A stretch of 12,783 nucleotides of DNA from Candidatus Kaiserbacteria bacterium. Its GTDB lineage: Bacteria; Patescibacteriota; Minisyncoccia; Phycocordibacterales; UBA918. This document shows, piece after piece, positions 1 to 6,920 of the stretch. The position numbers were made by a program, and so were the translations under genes. The stretch covers positions 1-12,783 of the forward strand of contig SKGH01000079.1 of assembly GCA_007117575.1 (NCBI GenBank). The letters run 5' to 3'. The notes under the pieces were generated by a model. That model worked only from the letters and a program-made list of their open reading frames with translations. It was not told the origin of the DNA and did not search any database. Position 1 is the stretch's first letter. Every line of letters begins with the position of its first letter.

Positions 1-211
1 ACTTACGCGTTTGGCGAATTTCTTTGTTGCTTTCGTCACTCAAACCTTTCATCGTACCACCAAGTACGCCTCACCCAGCTCCAGTTTCCGTGATCATTTA
101 TATTCTTTCGTGACTGACTAAGACATTTTTTGGTTTATTACATTAATAATAAATGGTTACCGAAACTGGGGCTGGGTCAACGCCTCGAACTTTATCAGAA
201 ACGCGTAAGTC
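1..211 (+). repeat. Nested-palindrome repeat element, copy 1 (core orientation I)
   Basis: This is a MITE-like element of about 211 bp whose first base is cut by the window edge. The outer ends are inverted repeats (ACTTACGCGTTT at 1-12, AAACGCGTAAGTC at 199-211). I call the end reading TTTGGCGAAT 'L' and the end reading CTCGAACTTTATCAGAAAC 'R'; this copy runs L to R on the + strand. Inside lies a second imperfect inverted repeat (72-100 against 150-178, both carrying CCCAGC..CAGTTTC). A small hairpin (CGTAC 53-57, GTACG 64-68) sits in the L flank. No transposase or long element-internal ORF is visible. The R-proximal core arm carries the ATG at 153, which is in frame with murD. The other copies are at 1738, 4088, 8879 and 12633. 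A MITE, a REPIN-like repeat or a transcribed structured RNA are all possible. Confidence 0.9.
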
Positions 212-220
212 ATGTATTAT
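192..220 (+). promoter_or_regulatory. Possible leaderless promoter of murD, -35 inside the repeat
   Basis: TATTAT (215-220) resembles a -10 box and ends 7 nt before the ATG at 228. TTATCA (192-197), 17 bp upstream, could be a weak -35 and lies inside the R end of repeat copy 1. If real, the transcript would begin at or next to the ATG at 228, as at two other genes in the window. The -35 match is poor, so this is tentative. Confidence 0.35.
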
Positions 221-227
221 GAGTATT

Positions 228-1646
228 ATGAAAACAACAACAATTACAAAAGCCACCCGATCTTTAATGGAGCAGGTAAGAGGGAAAAGAGTTACTGTAA
301 TGGGCTTGGGCTTGCTTGGAAGGGGTGTTGGTGATACGGCTTTTTTAGCTGAGTGTGGAGCTCTGGTGACGGTAACCGATCTGAAAACCTCTAAAGAGTT
401 AGAAAAATCTTTATCTGCCTTAAATTCTTTTTCCAATATAGAGTATGTACTGGGAGAGCATCGAGAAAAAGATTTTATTGAAGCCGATCTGATCTTGGTA
501 GCAGCCGGAATACCACAGGACTCTAAATTTTTAAATATTGCCAGAGAGAACAATGTACCGCTTACACAAAGCGCCGCTTTTTTTGCCCAACATGCTGACA
601 TACCGATTATTGGGGTTACCGGTACTCGTGGCAAATCCACTGTGGCACATTTGATACACCATACTTTGTCGGTAGTAACAGGTGAGTCTGTATTGCTTGG
701 TGGAAATGTTAGAGGTGTCTCTAATCTACAGCTTTTAAAAGATGTTAAAGATGATTCCTTGTGCGTGATGGAGTTAGACTCTTGGCAGTTACAGGCTTTC
801 GGTTGGGCCGGTCTGTCTCCGCAAGTGGCGGTATTCACTTCGTTTATGCCTGATCATTTAAATTATTATCAAAAAAACTGTGTCGGTTATGAAGAGGCAA
901 TGTCTGCGTATTTTGCTGACAAGGTCAACATTTTCAAATATCAGGATGATAAAGGTGTGTTGATCACAACACCGGAAGTATTTGCTTGCATTCAGGATTT
1001 TGCCAAGGAAAACAGTAACCTATTCATTAAGGGAGAGGTTATTTTGACTGACAGTTCAGATTTACCCGGGGACTGTTTATTATCGATGCCCGGTGAACAC
1101 AACAAACTCAATGCCTCACTCGCTTATAGAGCTCTACTGGCCACCGGTTTAACCGAGGAAGAGGTGGCTAGTGGTTTTGCCAGTTTTCCTGGTGTGCCGG
1201 GGCGGTTACAGTATCTGGGCACGGTAGACGGGGTTCGCATATATAATGACAATAACGCTACCACACCACAAGCTACTGTTGCCGGACTGCAGGCTCTCAG
1301 CTCAGGAAAAGATAAGAACCTCGTTTTAATTGTCGGTGGTGAAGATAAAAATTTAGACCCCACACCTTTAGCTTTAGAGATATTAAAAAGCTGTCTGAAA
1401 GTGTTCGTCTTGCCGGGTAGTGGGAGTAAAAAGTTGTTGAATTTATTAAAAGATAAGGATGGAGATGTGAACTATAAACAGGTAGAAAGTTTAGAGGAAG
1501 CAGTGGAAGCCGGTTTTAAAAATACTAAAGCAGGTGAATCACTACTTTTTTCACCAGCCTTTGCTTCATTTGGACAGTTTAATAATGAGTATGAACGCAA
1601 TGATAAGTTTGTAGAGTTGGTGGCTAAGAAACTGCCTGAAAAATAA
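228..1646 (+). CDS. murD: UDP-N-acetylmuramoyl-L-alanine--D-glutamate ligase (MurD)
   Basis: This is the cytoplasmic ATP-dependent Mur ligase that adds D-glutamate to UDP-MurNAc-L-Ala. Counting from the ATG at 228 (472 aa), visible features are an N-terminal Rossmann-like region (VTVMGLGLLGRG, about 22-33), the P-loop GTRGKST (about 132-138), MELDSWQLQ (family MELSSFQL), PDHLNYY (about 208-214), DKVNIF containing the likely carbamylated Lys, GEHNKLNASLA, PGRLQYLG, YNDNNATTP (family DDSKATNP), GGEDKN and SPAFASFGQF near the end. Length is normal for the family. The frame is open back to an ATG at 153 inside repeat copy 1 and has further ATGs at 219 and 228. I prefer 228 because residues before KTTTITKA are repeat-encoded and TATTAT lies 7 nt upstream; no Shine-Dalgarno is seen at any of the starts. 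The Lys of the SKAT motif is Asn here. murC follows after repeat copy 2. Confidence 0.93.
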   Translation: MKTTTITKATRSLMEQVRGKRVTVMGLGLLGRGVGDTAFLAECGALVTVTDLKTSKELEKSLSALNSFSNIEYVLGEHREKDFIEADLILVAAGIPQDSKFLNIARENNVPLTQSAAFFAQHADIPIIGVTGTRGKSTVAHLIHHTLSVVTGESVLLGGNVRGVSNLQLLKDVKDDSLCVMELDSWQLQAFGWAGLSPQVAVFTSFMPDHLNYYQKNCVGYEEAMSAYFADKVNIFKYQDDKGVLITTPEVFACIQDFAKENSNLFIKGEVILTDSSDLPGDCLLSMPGEHNKLNASLAYRALLATGLTEEEVASGFASFPGVPGRLQYLGTVDGVRIYNDNNATTPQATVAGLQALSSGKDKNLVLIVGGEDKNLDPTPLALEILKSCLKVFVLPGSGSKKLLNLLKDKDGDVNYKQVESLEEAVEAGFKNTKAGESLLFSPAFASFGQFNNEYERNDKFVELVAKKLPEK

Positions 1647-1737
1647 ACTTACATATTTTTGAAGAGGTAAGGGAGTTAAGGATTTTGAAGCATTTCTTTA
1701 CGGGAAATAAAACTTGAGGCGCACTTTTTATTATCAT

Positions 1738-1954
1738 GACTTACGCGTTTCTGATGAAGTTCGAGGCGCTGACCCAGCCCCAGCTCCAGTTTCGGTAACC
1801 ATTTATTACTAACGTAATAAACCAAAATCGTTTTAGTCAGTCACGAAAGAATATAAATGATCACGGAAACTGGGGCTGGGTGAGGCGTACTTGGTGGTAC
1901 GATAAAAGGTTTGAGTGACGAAAGCAACAAAGAAATTCGCCAAACGCGTAAATC
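1738..1954 (-). repeat. Nested-palindrome repeat element, copy 2 (reversed, core orientation I)
   Basis: This is a near-complete copy running R to L on the + strand: it starts GACTTACGCGTTTCTGATGAAG and ends CGCCAAACGCGTAAATC, so its R end faces back toward murD and its L end faces murC. As a whole it is the reverse complement of copy 1, so core and ends keep the same relative orientation. It is 217 bp; the extra bases come from a short duplication (CAGCTC, near 1790) beside the R-side inner arm. Its core sequence (CCAAAATCGTTTTAG) is nearly identical to that of copy 3. The core arm at about 1857 encodes only the short peptide MITETGAG before TGA. It fills most of the 440-bp murD-murC gap; 1647-1737 shows nothing recognisable. 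Confidence 0.92.
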
Positions 1955-2008
1955 TTGATTATGTTGAACGATTGAGTGAGGACGGTACCGAGAACAGTAA
2001 CAAAGTAA

Positions 2009-2037
2009 TTGACTGAGTAAGTAAAGCTTAAGATAGT
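2009..2037 (+). promoter_or_regulatory. Candidate sigma70-type promoter for murC
   Basis: TTGACT (2009-2014), a 17-bp spacer and GATAGT (2032-2037) give a plausible promoter with transcription starting near 2044, about 45 nt before the murC ATG. It lies outside repeat copy 2, so murC would not depend on it. No clear ribosome-binding site is seen between this promoter and the ATG. Confidence 0.5.
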
Positions 2038-2088
2038 GTCACAGGTTTGTTATAAGTAACATATTTTTGTGATAGAGTAATAAGTATT

Positions 2089-3411
2089 ATGGTAACTCCA
2101 TGGAATTTAAAAAAAGATGTTTCTAGAGTACATATGATAGGTGTGGGTGGTATAGGCATGTCTGCTTTGGCTCGTTTTTTCCTTCATGAGGGTATGGTAG
2201 TCAGCGGATCAGATAGAGAATCTTCACAAATTACAGATACCTTAAGGTCTGAAGGGGTGCAGGTGTTTGAAAAGCATGATAAAGACAACATACCTGACGA
2301 TATACAATTAGCCGTTTATACTGAAGCTATACCTGAAGATAATGAAGAATTACTGTCTGTTAGGTCTCGTGGTGTGCCGACACTGAGTTACTCCAATGCT
2401 TTGGGGGCGATGGTTAACGATTATTATCTTATAGCAGTGTCAGGTGCCCACGGTAAAACCACCACCACCGCCATGCTTGCCGATATTATGGAACAGGCGG
2501 GTATGGACCCCACTGTTATAGTAGGTTCTTTGCGAAAAAATGGTAGTAATTTCCGACACGGTAAGAGTAAATATGCTTTGGTGGAAGCTTGTGAATACAA
2601 AGACAGTTTCCACCGTCTACAACCAGATCTGTTGATAATAACCAACATAGAGCATGAGCATGTTAATTATTTTGAGAATCTGGAGGCGGTACAAAAGTCG
2701 TTTTCAAAGATGACTGCCAAGCTGTTTGCAAGCGGAGTGGTAGTAGCTGACGTGGCAGACCCAAATGTTAAACCGGTTTTAGAAGGTTTGCAGGCGACAG
2801 TTGTTGACTATCGTCCTTTCATTGATACCGAGCTTATACTCCGAGTACCCGGTCTTCATAATCGTTTAAACGCCGCATGCGCCACAGCGGCGGCTAATGT
2901 GTTGGAGATAGAAAGTGAGGTAACTAAAAATGCCTTGGAGAATTTTTCCGGCACCAGTCGACGCTTTGAGTATAAAGGCAATTGTTTTTTAAAAAATAAA
3001 GGCGGTTATGTACCCGTTTATGATGATTACGCTCATCACCCCAGTGAAGTCATGGCTACCATAGCTGGCGCTAGGGAATTGTATCCTGACCGCCAAGTGA
3101 TGGTGGTTTTTCAGCCTCATACTTATTCTAGGACCAGTGTTTTGCGACATGATTTAGTGAAAGCTTTATCTAAGGCGGATACAGTTTTTTTGGCTCCTAT
3201 CTATGAAGCTCGTAAAGAGACAGCGGGGAAATACGATATAACTAGTGAGACCATCGCAACCGACCTTAAGGATGTCGGTGTGAGAGTGGAATTCAGACCC
3301 ACTTTGGACGCTTTGGTCTCTTTGGTCAGGGAAACTGCCGGTACCGATGATCTGGTTTTGGTAATGGGAGCCGGAGACATAAATAAGGTAGCGGATATAT
3401 TGACTATTTAG
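2089..3411 (+). CDS. murC: UDP-N-acetylmuramate--L-alanine ligase (MurC)
   Basis: MurC is the cytoplasmic ligase that adds L-alanine to UDP-MurNAc, one step before MurD. The 440-aa product has the family's domain order: N-terminal nucleotide-binding domain with HMIGVGGIGMSALA (15-28) and SGSD (39-42), P-loop SGAHGKTTTTAML (118-130), VEACEYKDSFH (165-175), NIEHEHVNYF (186-195), GLHNRLNA (255-262), GTSRRFEYKG (288-297), YDDYAHHPSEV (311-321), and QPHTYSRT (342-349) in the C-terminal domain, ending GAGDINKVADIL. Length is typical. In the central motif the usual aspartate before histidine (NIE..DH) is glutamate (EH). The gene has no close downstream partner; the next gene starts 54 nt later with its own apparent promoter overlapping the murC stop. 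Confidence 0.97.
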   Translation: MVTPWNLKKDVSRVHMIGVGGIGMSALARFFLHEGMVVSGSDRESSQITDTLRSEGVQVFEKHDKDNIPDDIQLAVYTEAIPEDNEELLSVRSRGVPTLSYSNALGAMVNDYYLIAVSGAHGKTTTTAMLADIMEQAGMDPTVIVGSLRKNGSNFRHGKSKYALVEACEYKDSFHRLQPDLLIITNIEHEHVNYFENLEAVQKSFSKMTAKLFASGVVVADVADPNVKPVLEGLQATVVDYRPFIDTELILRVPGLHNRLNAACATAAANVLEIESEVTKNALENFSGTSRRFEYKGNCFLKNKGGYVPVYDDYAHHPSEVMATIAGARELYPDRQVMVVFQPHTYSRTSVLRHDLVKALSKADTVFLAPIYEARKETAGKYDITSETIATDLKDVGVRVEFRPTLDALVSLVRETAGTDDLVLVMGAGDINKVADILTI

Positions 3412-3428
3412 TATAAAAGTGCTATAGT
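3400..3428 (+). promoter_or_regulatory. Candidate promoter overlapping the murC 3' end
   Basis: TTGACT (3400-3405), a 17-bp spacer and TATAGT (3423-3428) form a good promoter match. Transcription would start near 3435, giving a leader of about 31 nt for the gene at 3466. The -35 lies inside the last codons of murC. Confidence 0.6.
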
Positions 3429-3451
3429 TACAGGAGTTTGTTTTTTGTCAT

Positions 3452-3458
3452 AAGAGGG
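3452..3458 (+). promoter_or_regulatory. Shine-Dalgarno site for the 3466 gene
   Basis: AAGAGGG ends 7 nt before the ATG at 3466 and supports that start. The same motif at the same spacing appears before the gene at 8517, in contrast to the leaderless-looking genes in this window. Confidence 0.6.
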
Positions 3459-3465
3459 TATAGGC

Positions 3466-3993
3466 ATGAACGATTTGTTTGCTGTTTTTATGCTGGTCTT
3501 TTCATTAGCGTGTATTTTTCGTTTTTATGTCTTGAGGCGAAAAAGAAAAAAAGTGGCCGAATTGCTCGGCTCCCATGGCTATGACGTTTACCTGGGGATG
3601 GGTGAACATCTGATCCTGAAAGGGGGTTCTAAAGGCGAGATTTTTTACGCAGACTGCCCGATGACAGTGACTCTCTATGTGGGTGATGTACCGGCCCTTG
3701 CCATTGGTTTTGATGTGAAGGGGAATACGTTCTACTTTCTTCACGTTAGAGAACTGAATAGTTCGGTCACTGTCATACCTGCAGTGGTAAACAGGGAAGT
3801 GGAAAAAATGGCCAAACTGTTGGGGTGCAAGAGGTTAACGATAAGGCATGCTAACGCCAATCCTTACTATAAGGCTTGGCTTGATGAAAGGCCTGATATG
3901 AAAAGTAGCCATATCCTTTTTAGTTATTTTTTTACTTACCCACAAACACATGGATACATGAGAGTCGGGGACGGCTGGCATGTTCTATTGTAG
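3466..3993 (+). CDS. Unrecognised protein with N-terminal membrane anchor
   Basis: I do not recognise this 175-aa family. Residues 3-22 (DLFAVFMLVFSLACIFRFYV) form one hydrophobic helix, followed by a very basic stretch (LRRKRKKVAELL), which by the positive-inside rule predicts an N-out or signal-anchor protein with the remainder in the cytoplasm. The soluble part (about 35-175) is mixed alpha/beta in appearance and contains aromatic and glycine-rich segments near the end (YFFTYPQTHGYMRVGDGWHVLL); no catalytic motif is evident. Start choice is firm: promoter at 3400-3428 and AAGAGGG 7 nt upstream. It appears to be a single-gene transcript, bounded by its own promoter and by the hairpin at 4008-4036. 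It lies between murC and rsmI, but nothing links it functionally to either. Confidence 0.8.
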   Translation: MNDLFAVFMLVFSLACIFRFYVLRRKRKKVAELLGSHGYDVYLGMGEHLILKGGSKGEIFYADCPMTVTLYVGDVPALAIGFDVKGNTFYFLHVRELNSSVTVIPAVVNREVEKMAKLLGCKRLTIRHANANPYYKAWLDERPDMKSSHILFSYFFTYPQTHGYMRVGDGWHVLL

Positions 3994-4007
3994 TTTGGTC
4001 AATTCAT

Positions 4008-4045
4008 GACCGGTACACAGGAATGTGGGACCGGTCTTGTTATTT
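4008..4045 (+). terminator. Probable intrinsic terminator after the 3466 gene
   Basis: A 7-bp GC-rich stem, GACCGGT (4008-4014) with ACCGGTC (4030-4036), encloses a loop with a further possible CAC/GTG pairing (4016-4018 with 4025-4027) and is followed by TTGTTATTT. It starts 14 nt after the stop codon at 3991-3993. Confidence 0.65.
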
Positions 4046-4048
4046 ACT

Positions 4049-4076
4049 CTTACGTGTTTGGCCAATTTCTTTATTG
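4049..4076 (+). repeat. Isolated L-end fragment of the repeat element
   Basis: These 28 bp (starting CTTACGTGTTTGGCC) match the L end of copy 4 at all but one base, then diverge. The fragment lies 11 bp before copy 3 in the same orientation. It has no matching R end, so it is a truncated older copy or a by-product of an insertion or template switch at this site. Confidence 0.75.
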
Positions 4077-4087
4077 AATTTATTCAT

Positions 4088-4298
4088 GACTTACACGTTT
4101 GGCGAATCTTTTTGTTGCTTTCGTCACTCAGACCGTTCATCGTACCACCAAGTACGCCTCACCCAGCTATAGTTTCGGTAACCATTTATTACTAACGTAA
4201 TAAACCAAAATCGTTTTCGTCAGTCACGAAAGAATATAAATGATCACGGAAACTGGGGCTGGGTCAGCGCCTCGAACTTCATCAGAAACGCGTAAGTC
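4088..4298 (+). repeat. Nested-palindrome repeat element, copy 3 (core orientation II)
   Basis: This is a complete 211-bp copy, L to R on the + strand, with flanks CAT before and ATG after that extend the terminal inverted repeat to CATGACTTAC. Its outer flanks match copy 1 in the same direction (CGTACCACCAAGTACGCC on the left, CTCGAACTTCATCAG on the right). The core between the inner arms (about 4160-4188 and 4237-4264) is inverted relative to copy 1: the GGTAACC side is on the left and the TGATCACGG side on the right. The core sequence is almost identical to that of copy 2. An ATG at 4240 opens a 24-codon reading frame (MITETGAGS...) that crosses the R end and stops at TGA near 4310, so it is not fused to rsmI. 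Confidence 0.92.
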
Positions 4299-4307
4299 AT
4301 GTTTTTG

Positions 4308-4336
4308 TTGAGTATGGTCACCGGTACACTTATAGT
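4308..4336 (+). promoter_or_regulatory. Candidate promoter for rsmI
   Basis: TTGAGT (4308-4313), a 17-bp spacer and TATAGT (4331-4336) give a plausible promoter with a start near 4343 and a leader of about 41 nt. It begins 10 bp outside the R end of repeat copy 3. A weaker TATGCT at 4367-4372 is an alternative -10 closer to the ATG. Confidence 0.5.
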
Positions 4337-4383
4337 CCTTAAGGCCTAGGGTGTTTTTTTAAAAATTATGCTAGTGTTTAGTC

Positions 4384-5088
4384 ATGAACAAAAATACAAC
4401 CTTGAAGCGTTCCGGTTGTTTGTATGTGGTAGCTACGCCCATAGGTAACTTAGAAGACATAACCCTTAGAGCCTTACGCGTTTTACGCGAGTGTGACTAT
4501 ATACTGTGTGAGGACACCAGAGTAAGTGGTAGACTCTTTGCTCATCACGATATTAAAAAATCTTTAAAACGCTATGATTCACATGCCAGTGAAAGTGTTC
4601 ACAATAGGATAGTTGAGGATATAAAAAATGGTAGGAAAGTGGCCTTAGTCTCAGACGCAGGTACACCCGGAATAAGTGACCCCGGTGTACGTTTGGTGAC
4701 TCGTGTTCGCCAAGCCGGTGTACGTGTTGAAGCTATACCAGGTCCGTCTGCACTAACAACCGCTTTGTCTGTGGCCGGATTAACCGGTAATCAATTTTCT
4801 TTTATGGGTTTTGTGCCTCAGAAAAAAGGCAGACAAACTTTTTTTAAATCATTACTGACAGAATCACATCCGGTAGTTTTTTTTGAATCAACGCATAGGA
4901 TATTAAAAACCTTAAAAAGTTTATGTGATCTTGAGGTAGATATGGTGGTGTATCTCTTCAGAGAACTGACTAAAATGCATGAAGAGGTATGGGTCGGTAC
5001 TCCCAAAGAATTATTATTAAAATTGGAGTCTGAACCAGTAAAGCAAAAAGGTGAATTTGTGATAATCGTTGAGGGTGTTGAGGCTTAA
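4384..5088 (+). CDS. rsmI: 16S rRNA (cytidine-1402-2'-O)-methyltransferase RsmI
   Basis: RsmI 2'-O-methylates C1402 in the decoding centre of 16S rRNA, using S-adenosylmethionine. The 234-aa product shows the full tetrapyrrole-methylase-fold signature: YVVATPIGNLEDIT (14-27), CEDTR (42-46), the SAM-binding SDAGTPGISDPG (90-101), IPGPSA (118-123), GFVPQKKGR (142-150) and FESTHRI (167-173, usually ESPHR). It ends at about residue 234, so it lacks the roughly 50-residue C-terminal extension of longer homologues such as that of E. coli; this short form is common and is not a sign of truncation. The start at 4384 fits because residues 11 onward are the conserved start of the domain. The gene stands alone between repeat copy 3 and the promoter at 5159. 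Confidence 0.97.
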   Translation: MNKNTTLKRSGCLYVVATPIGNLEDITLRALRVLRECDYILCEDTRVSGRLFAHHDIKKSLKRYDSHASESVHNRIVEDIKNGRKVALVSDAGTPGISDPGVRLVTRVRQAGVRVEAIPGPSALTTALSVAGLTGNQFSFMGFVPQKKGRQTFFKSLLTESHPVVFFESTHRILKTLKSLCDLEVDMVVYLFRELTKMHEEVWVGTPKELLLKLESEPVKQKGEFVIIVEGVEA

Positions 5089-5158
5089 TGTTTAAGCGAG
5101 AACATCACTGTGACTTTTGTATAGGCAACGGAACTCTTTTTCAAACTAAGCGGTAAAG

Positions 5159-5187
5159 TTGGTAGGTAATAGTTAATACGTTATAAT
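5159..5187 (+). promoter_or_regulatory. Strong leaderless promoter for the 5194-8438 gene group
   Basis: TTGGTA (5159-5164), a 17-bp spacer and a consensus TATAAT (5182-5187). The ATG at 5194 begins 6 nt after the -10 box, where transcription itself should start, so the mRNA is predicted to be leaderless. No Shine-Dalgarno fits between them. This is the clearest promoter in the window. Confidence 0.75.
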
Positions 5188-5193
5188 GGTTAA

Positions 5194-5463
5194 ATGTCTA
5201 GAGAGTCGATCGTTTTTTTATTTGGAATCCTACTTCTTTTAATGCCACACTTGGGTGTGCCTGATGGGTGGAAGCAAATTTTTTATACTGTGGCGGGGGC
5301 GGTTTTGATGGTGGCGGGGTATAGTTTACGACGCTCGGCTTTTTTGCGTCGAATTCAGCAGTTAGATGGAGAATTAAAAGCGGATTCATTTGCAGAGCAT
5401 GACGCTTCCACTACGGAAGTTGGTTCTGACAAAAATATCGACAATGTGGAAGAAGAGAAGTAG
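5194..5463 (+). CDS. Small two-helix membrane protein, family not recognised
   Basis: This 89-aa protein has two predicted membrane helices (about 5-20, IVFLFGILLLLMPHLG, and 28-46, IFYTVAGAVLMVAGYSL), then an arginine-rich boundary (RRSAFLRRIQQ) and an acidic, probably disordered C-terminal tail (EHDASTTEVGSDKNIDNVEEEK). The positive residues after helix 2 predict a cytoplasmic tail. It is first in a run of three same-strand genes with gaps of about 50 nt that goes on with the DUF4015 and transpeptidase genes, so a role in envelope work is plausible by position only. The start is fixed by the TATAAT box 6 nt upstream. Confidence 0.75.
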   Translation: MSRESIVFLFGILLLLMPHLGVPDGWKQIFYTVAGAVLMVAGYSLRRSAFLRRIQQLDGELKADSFAEHDASTTEVGSDKNIDNVEEEK

Positions 5464-5513
5464 TAAGTTAAGTTTTTGGGTTTTAGGTTTTAGTAAAGTG
5501 TTTGCGTGTACTT

Positions 5514-6866
5514 ATGGGTAATGTCTTTAAGATAAGTTTAGCAATTGTAGTAGCTGTGGGCTTGTCTCTGGTTATGCACTATAAAGTGCCGGAGATCTTA
5601 TCGGTCACTTACTTTGACGATGAGCGTAAAGAAAATTCTGCATCTAACGATGAAGTGATAAATGAAGAAGTGGATGAGGAAATTGATAAAGAAGATATCG
5701 TTCCTGACGAGAGGCCGGTAGTCGAACATATTCCTCTACCGCCTCAAGTAAAGGCAATTTACATGACATCGTGCGTGGCGGGCACACCGTCTTTTAGAGA
5801 ACGACTGGTCAAATTGATGGAAGAAACTGAATTGAATGCCGTAATGATAGATATAAAAGATTATACCGGTACTATTTCTTTTAAACCTGAAAGTAAGAAT
5901 TGGCTTCCGGCATGGAATAATGCCAAGTGTGGAGCTAGAGATATGCGAGAGTTCATAGCTGATCTACATAACAGGGGTATATTTGTAATTGGTCGTATCA
6001 CTGTTTTTCAAGATCCTTTTCATGCCGACCTTTGGCCACACCTCGCTGTCAAACGTGCAGATGGGGTGACTGTGTGGCGGGACAATAAAGGTCTGGCATT
6101 TATAGATGTGGCAGCCAGAGATTTTTGGGATCATATAATAGAGTTGTCTGTTGAGTCATATAACTTGGGTTTTGATGAGCTTAACTTTGATTACGTACGC
6201 TATCCGTCTGATGGCAATATGCGAGACATGTCTCTGCCACTTACTGAAGCCGGTCCTTATGGTAACGATAAGCCGGCGAATTTGGAGGCATTTTTTGCTT
6301 ACTTGAAAGAAAAACTCGATGACCCTACTTTGTATGAATCAGTTCGTCATGTTAATACCGGTCGAGACAGTAACATACCATGGACTTCGGCTGATCTGTT
6401 TGGAATGACAACCACTAACTATGACGATCTGTCAATAGGTCAAATACAAGAGAGAGCAGCACCTTATTTTGATTTCATTGCTCCCATGGTCTACCCTTCA
6501 CACTACCCACCCAATTATTTAGGACTGGGCAACCCCAATCACCATCCTTATGAGATAGTTTACCATGCCATGAGAAGTGGGGTAGAGCGAATGCAGGCCA
6601 CTACTACCAGAGTGGAAGGTTTCCTGCATGAAAGAATAGGAACGTCAACTCCACCCATCTATAGCAAACCACATTTTGGACCAGAGAGATTTCGTACTTG
6701 GATTCAGGATTTTCAGTATGGAGGTACGTACACAGCAAAAGACGTAAGAGCTCAAATACAAGCCAGTTACGATGCCGGAGTTATGGATTGGATGATATGG
6801 TCACCTAGTAATAACTACCAAAGAGACGCCCTGTTACCACCCGGCACTCTCGAGGTGGTACAGTGA
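5514..6866 (+). CDS. DUF4015-family putative glycoside hydrolase, membrane-anchored
   Basis: The 450-aa product (counted from ATG 5514; a TTG start at 5502 would add MRVL) begins with a hydrophobic anchor (ISLAIVVAVGLSLVM, about 7-21). A highly acidic linker (about 35-65) follows, then a TIM-barrel-like domain to the end. Motifs typical of DUF4015 proteins are KAIYMTS, LNAVMIDIKDYTGTISF (about 107-123), GIFVIGRITVFQDP, FDELNFDYVRYPSD (about 220-233) and FDFIAPMVYPSHYP (about 319-332). Asp and Glu within MIDIKD and DELNFD are the likely active-site acids. The domain is predicted to lie outside the membrane and to cleave or bind a polysaccharide; its substrate is unknown, and peptidoglycan or cell-surface glycan are guesses from the neighbouring transpeptidase gene. 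The stop is TGA, evidence against a recoded TGA in this genome. Confidence 0.88.
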   Translation: MGNVFKISLAIVVAVGLSLVMHYKVPEILSVTYFDDERKENSASNDEVINEEVDEEIDKEDIVPDERPVVEHIPLPPQVKAIYMTSCVAGTPSFRERLVKLMEETELNAVMIDIKDYTGTISFKPESKNWLPAWNNAKCGARDMREFIADLHNRGIFVIGRITVFQDPFHADLWPHLAVKRADGVTVWRDNKGLAFIDVAARDFWDHIIELSVESYNLGFDELNFDYVRYPSDGNMRDMSLPLTEAGPYGNDKPANLEAFFAYLKEKLDDPTLYESVRHVNTGRDSNIPWTSADLFGMTTTNYDDLSIGQIQERAAPYFDFIAPMVYPSHYPPNYLGLGNPNHHPYEIVYHAMRSGVERMQATTTRVEGFLHERIGTSTPPIYSKPHFGPERFRTWIQDFQYGGTYTAKDVRAQIQASYDAGVMDWMIWSPSNNYQRDALLPPGTLEVVQ

Positions 6867-6920
6867 GTTGTGTGTATAAAAGTCAGTATTATTCCTCACG
6901 GTATCATATGATAATGAGTA

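Noticed and set aside
143..838. Long minus-strand open frame opposite murD
   Set aside because: It lies wholly antisense to well-supported murD coding sequence and the repeat, and its peptide has no family motif.
4009..4329. ACCGGTACAC occurs on both sides of copy 3 and the solo end (4009-4018, 4320-4329), as if a target-site duplication
   Set aside because: The two sites are not adjacent to the element ends; one is part of the terminator stem and the other lies in the rsmI promoter spacer. Other copies show no comparable duplication.
4473..4483. CTTACGCGTTT match to the repeat end inside rsmI
   Set aside because: It encodes conserved rsmI residues (ALRVLRE region), is not followed by either L or R flank sequence, and an 11-bp match is likely chance.
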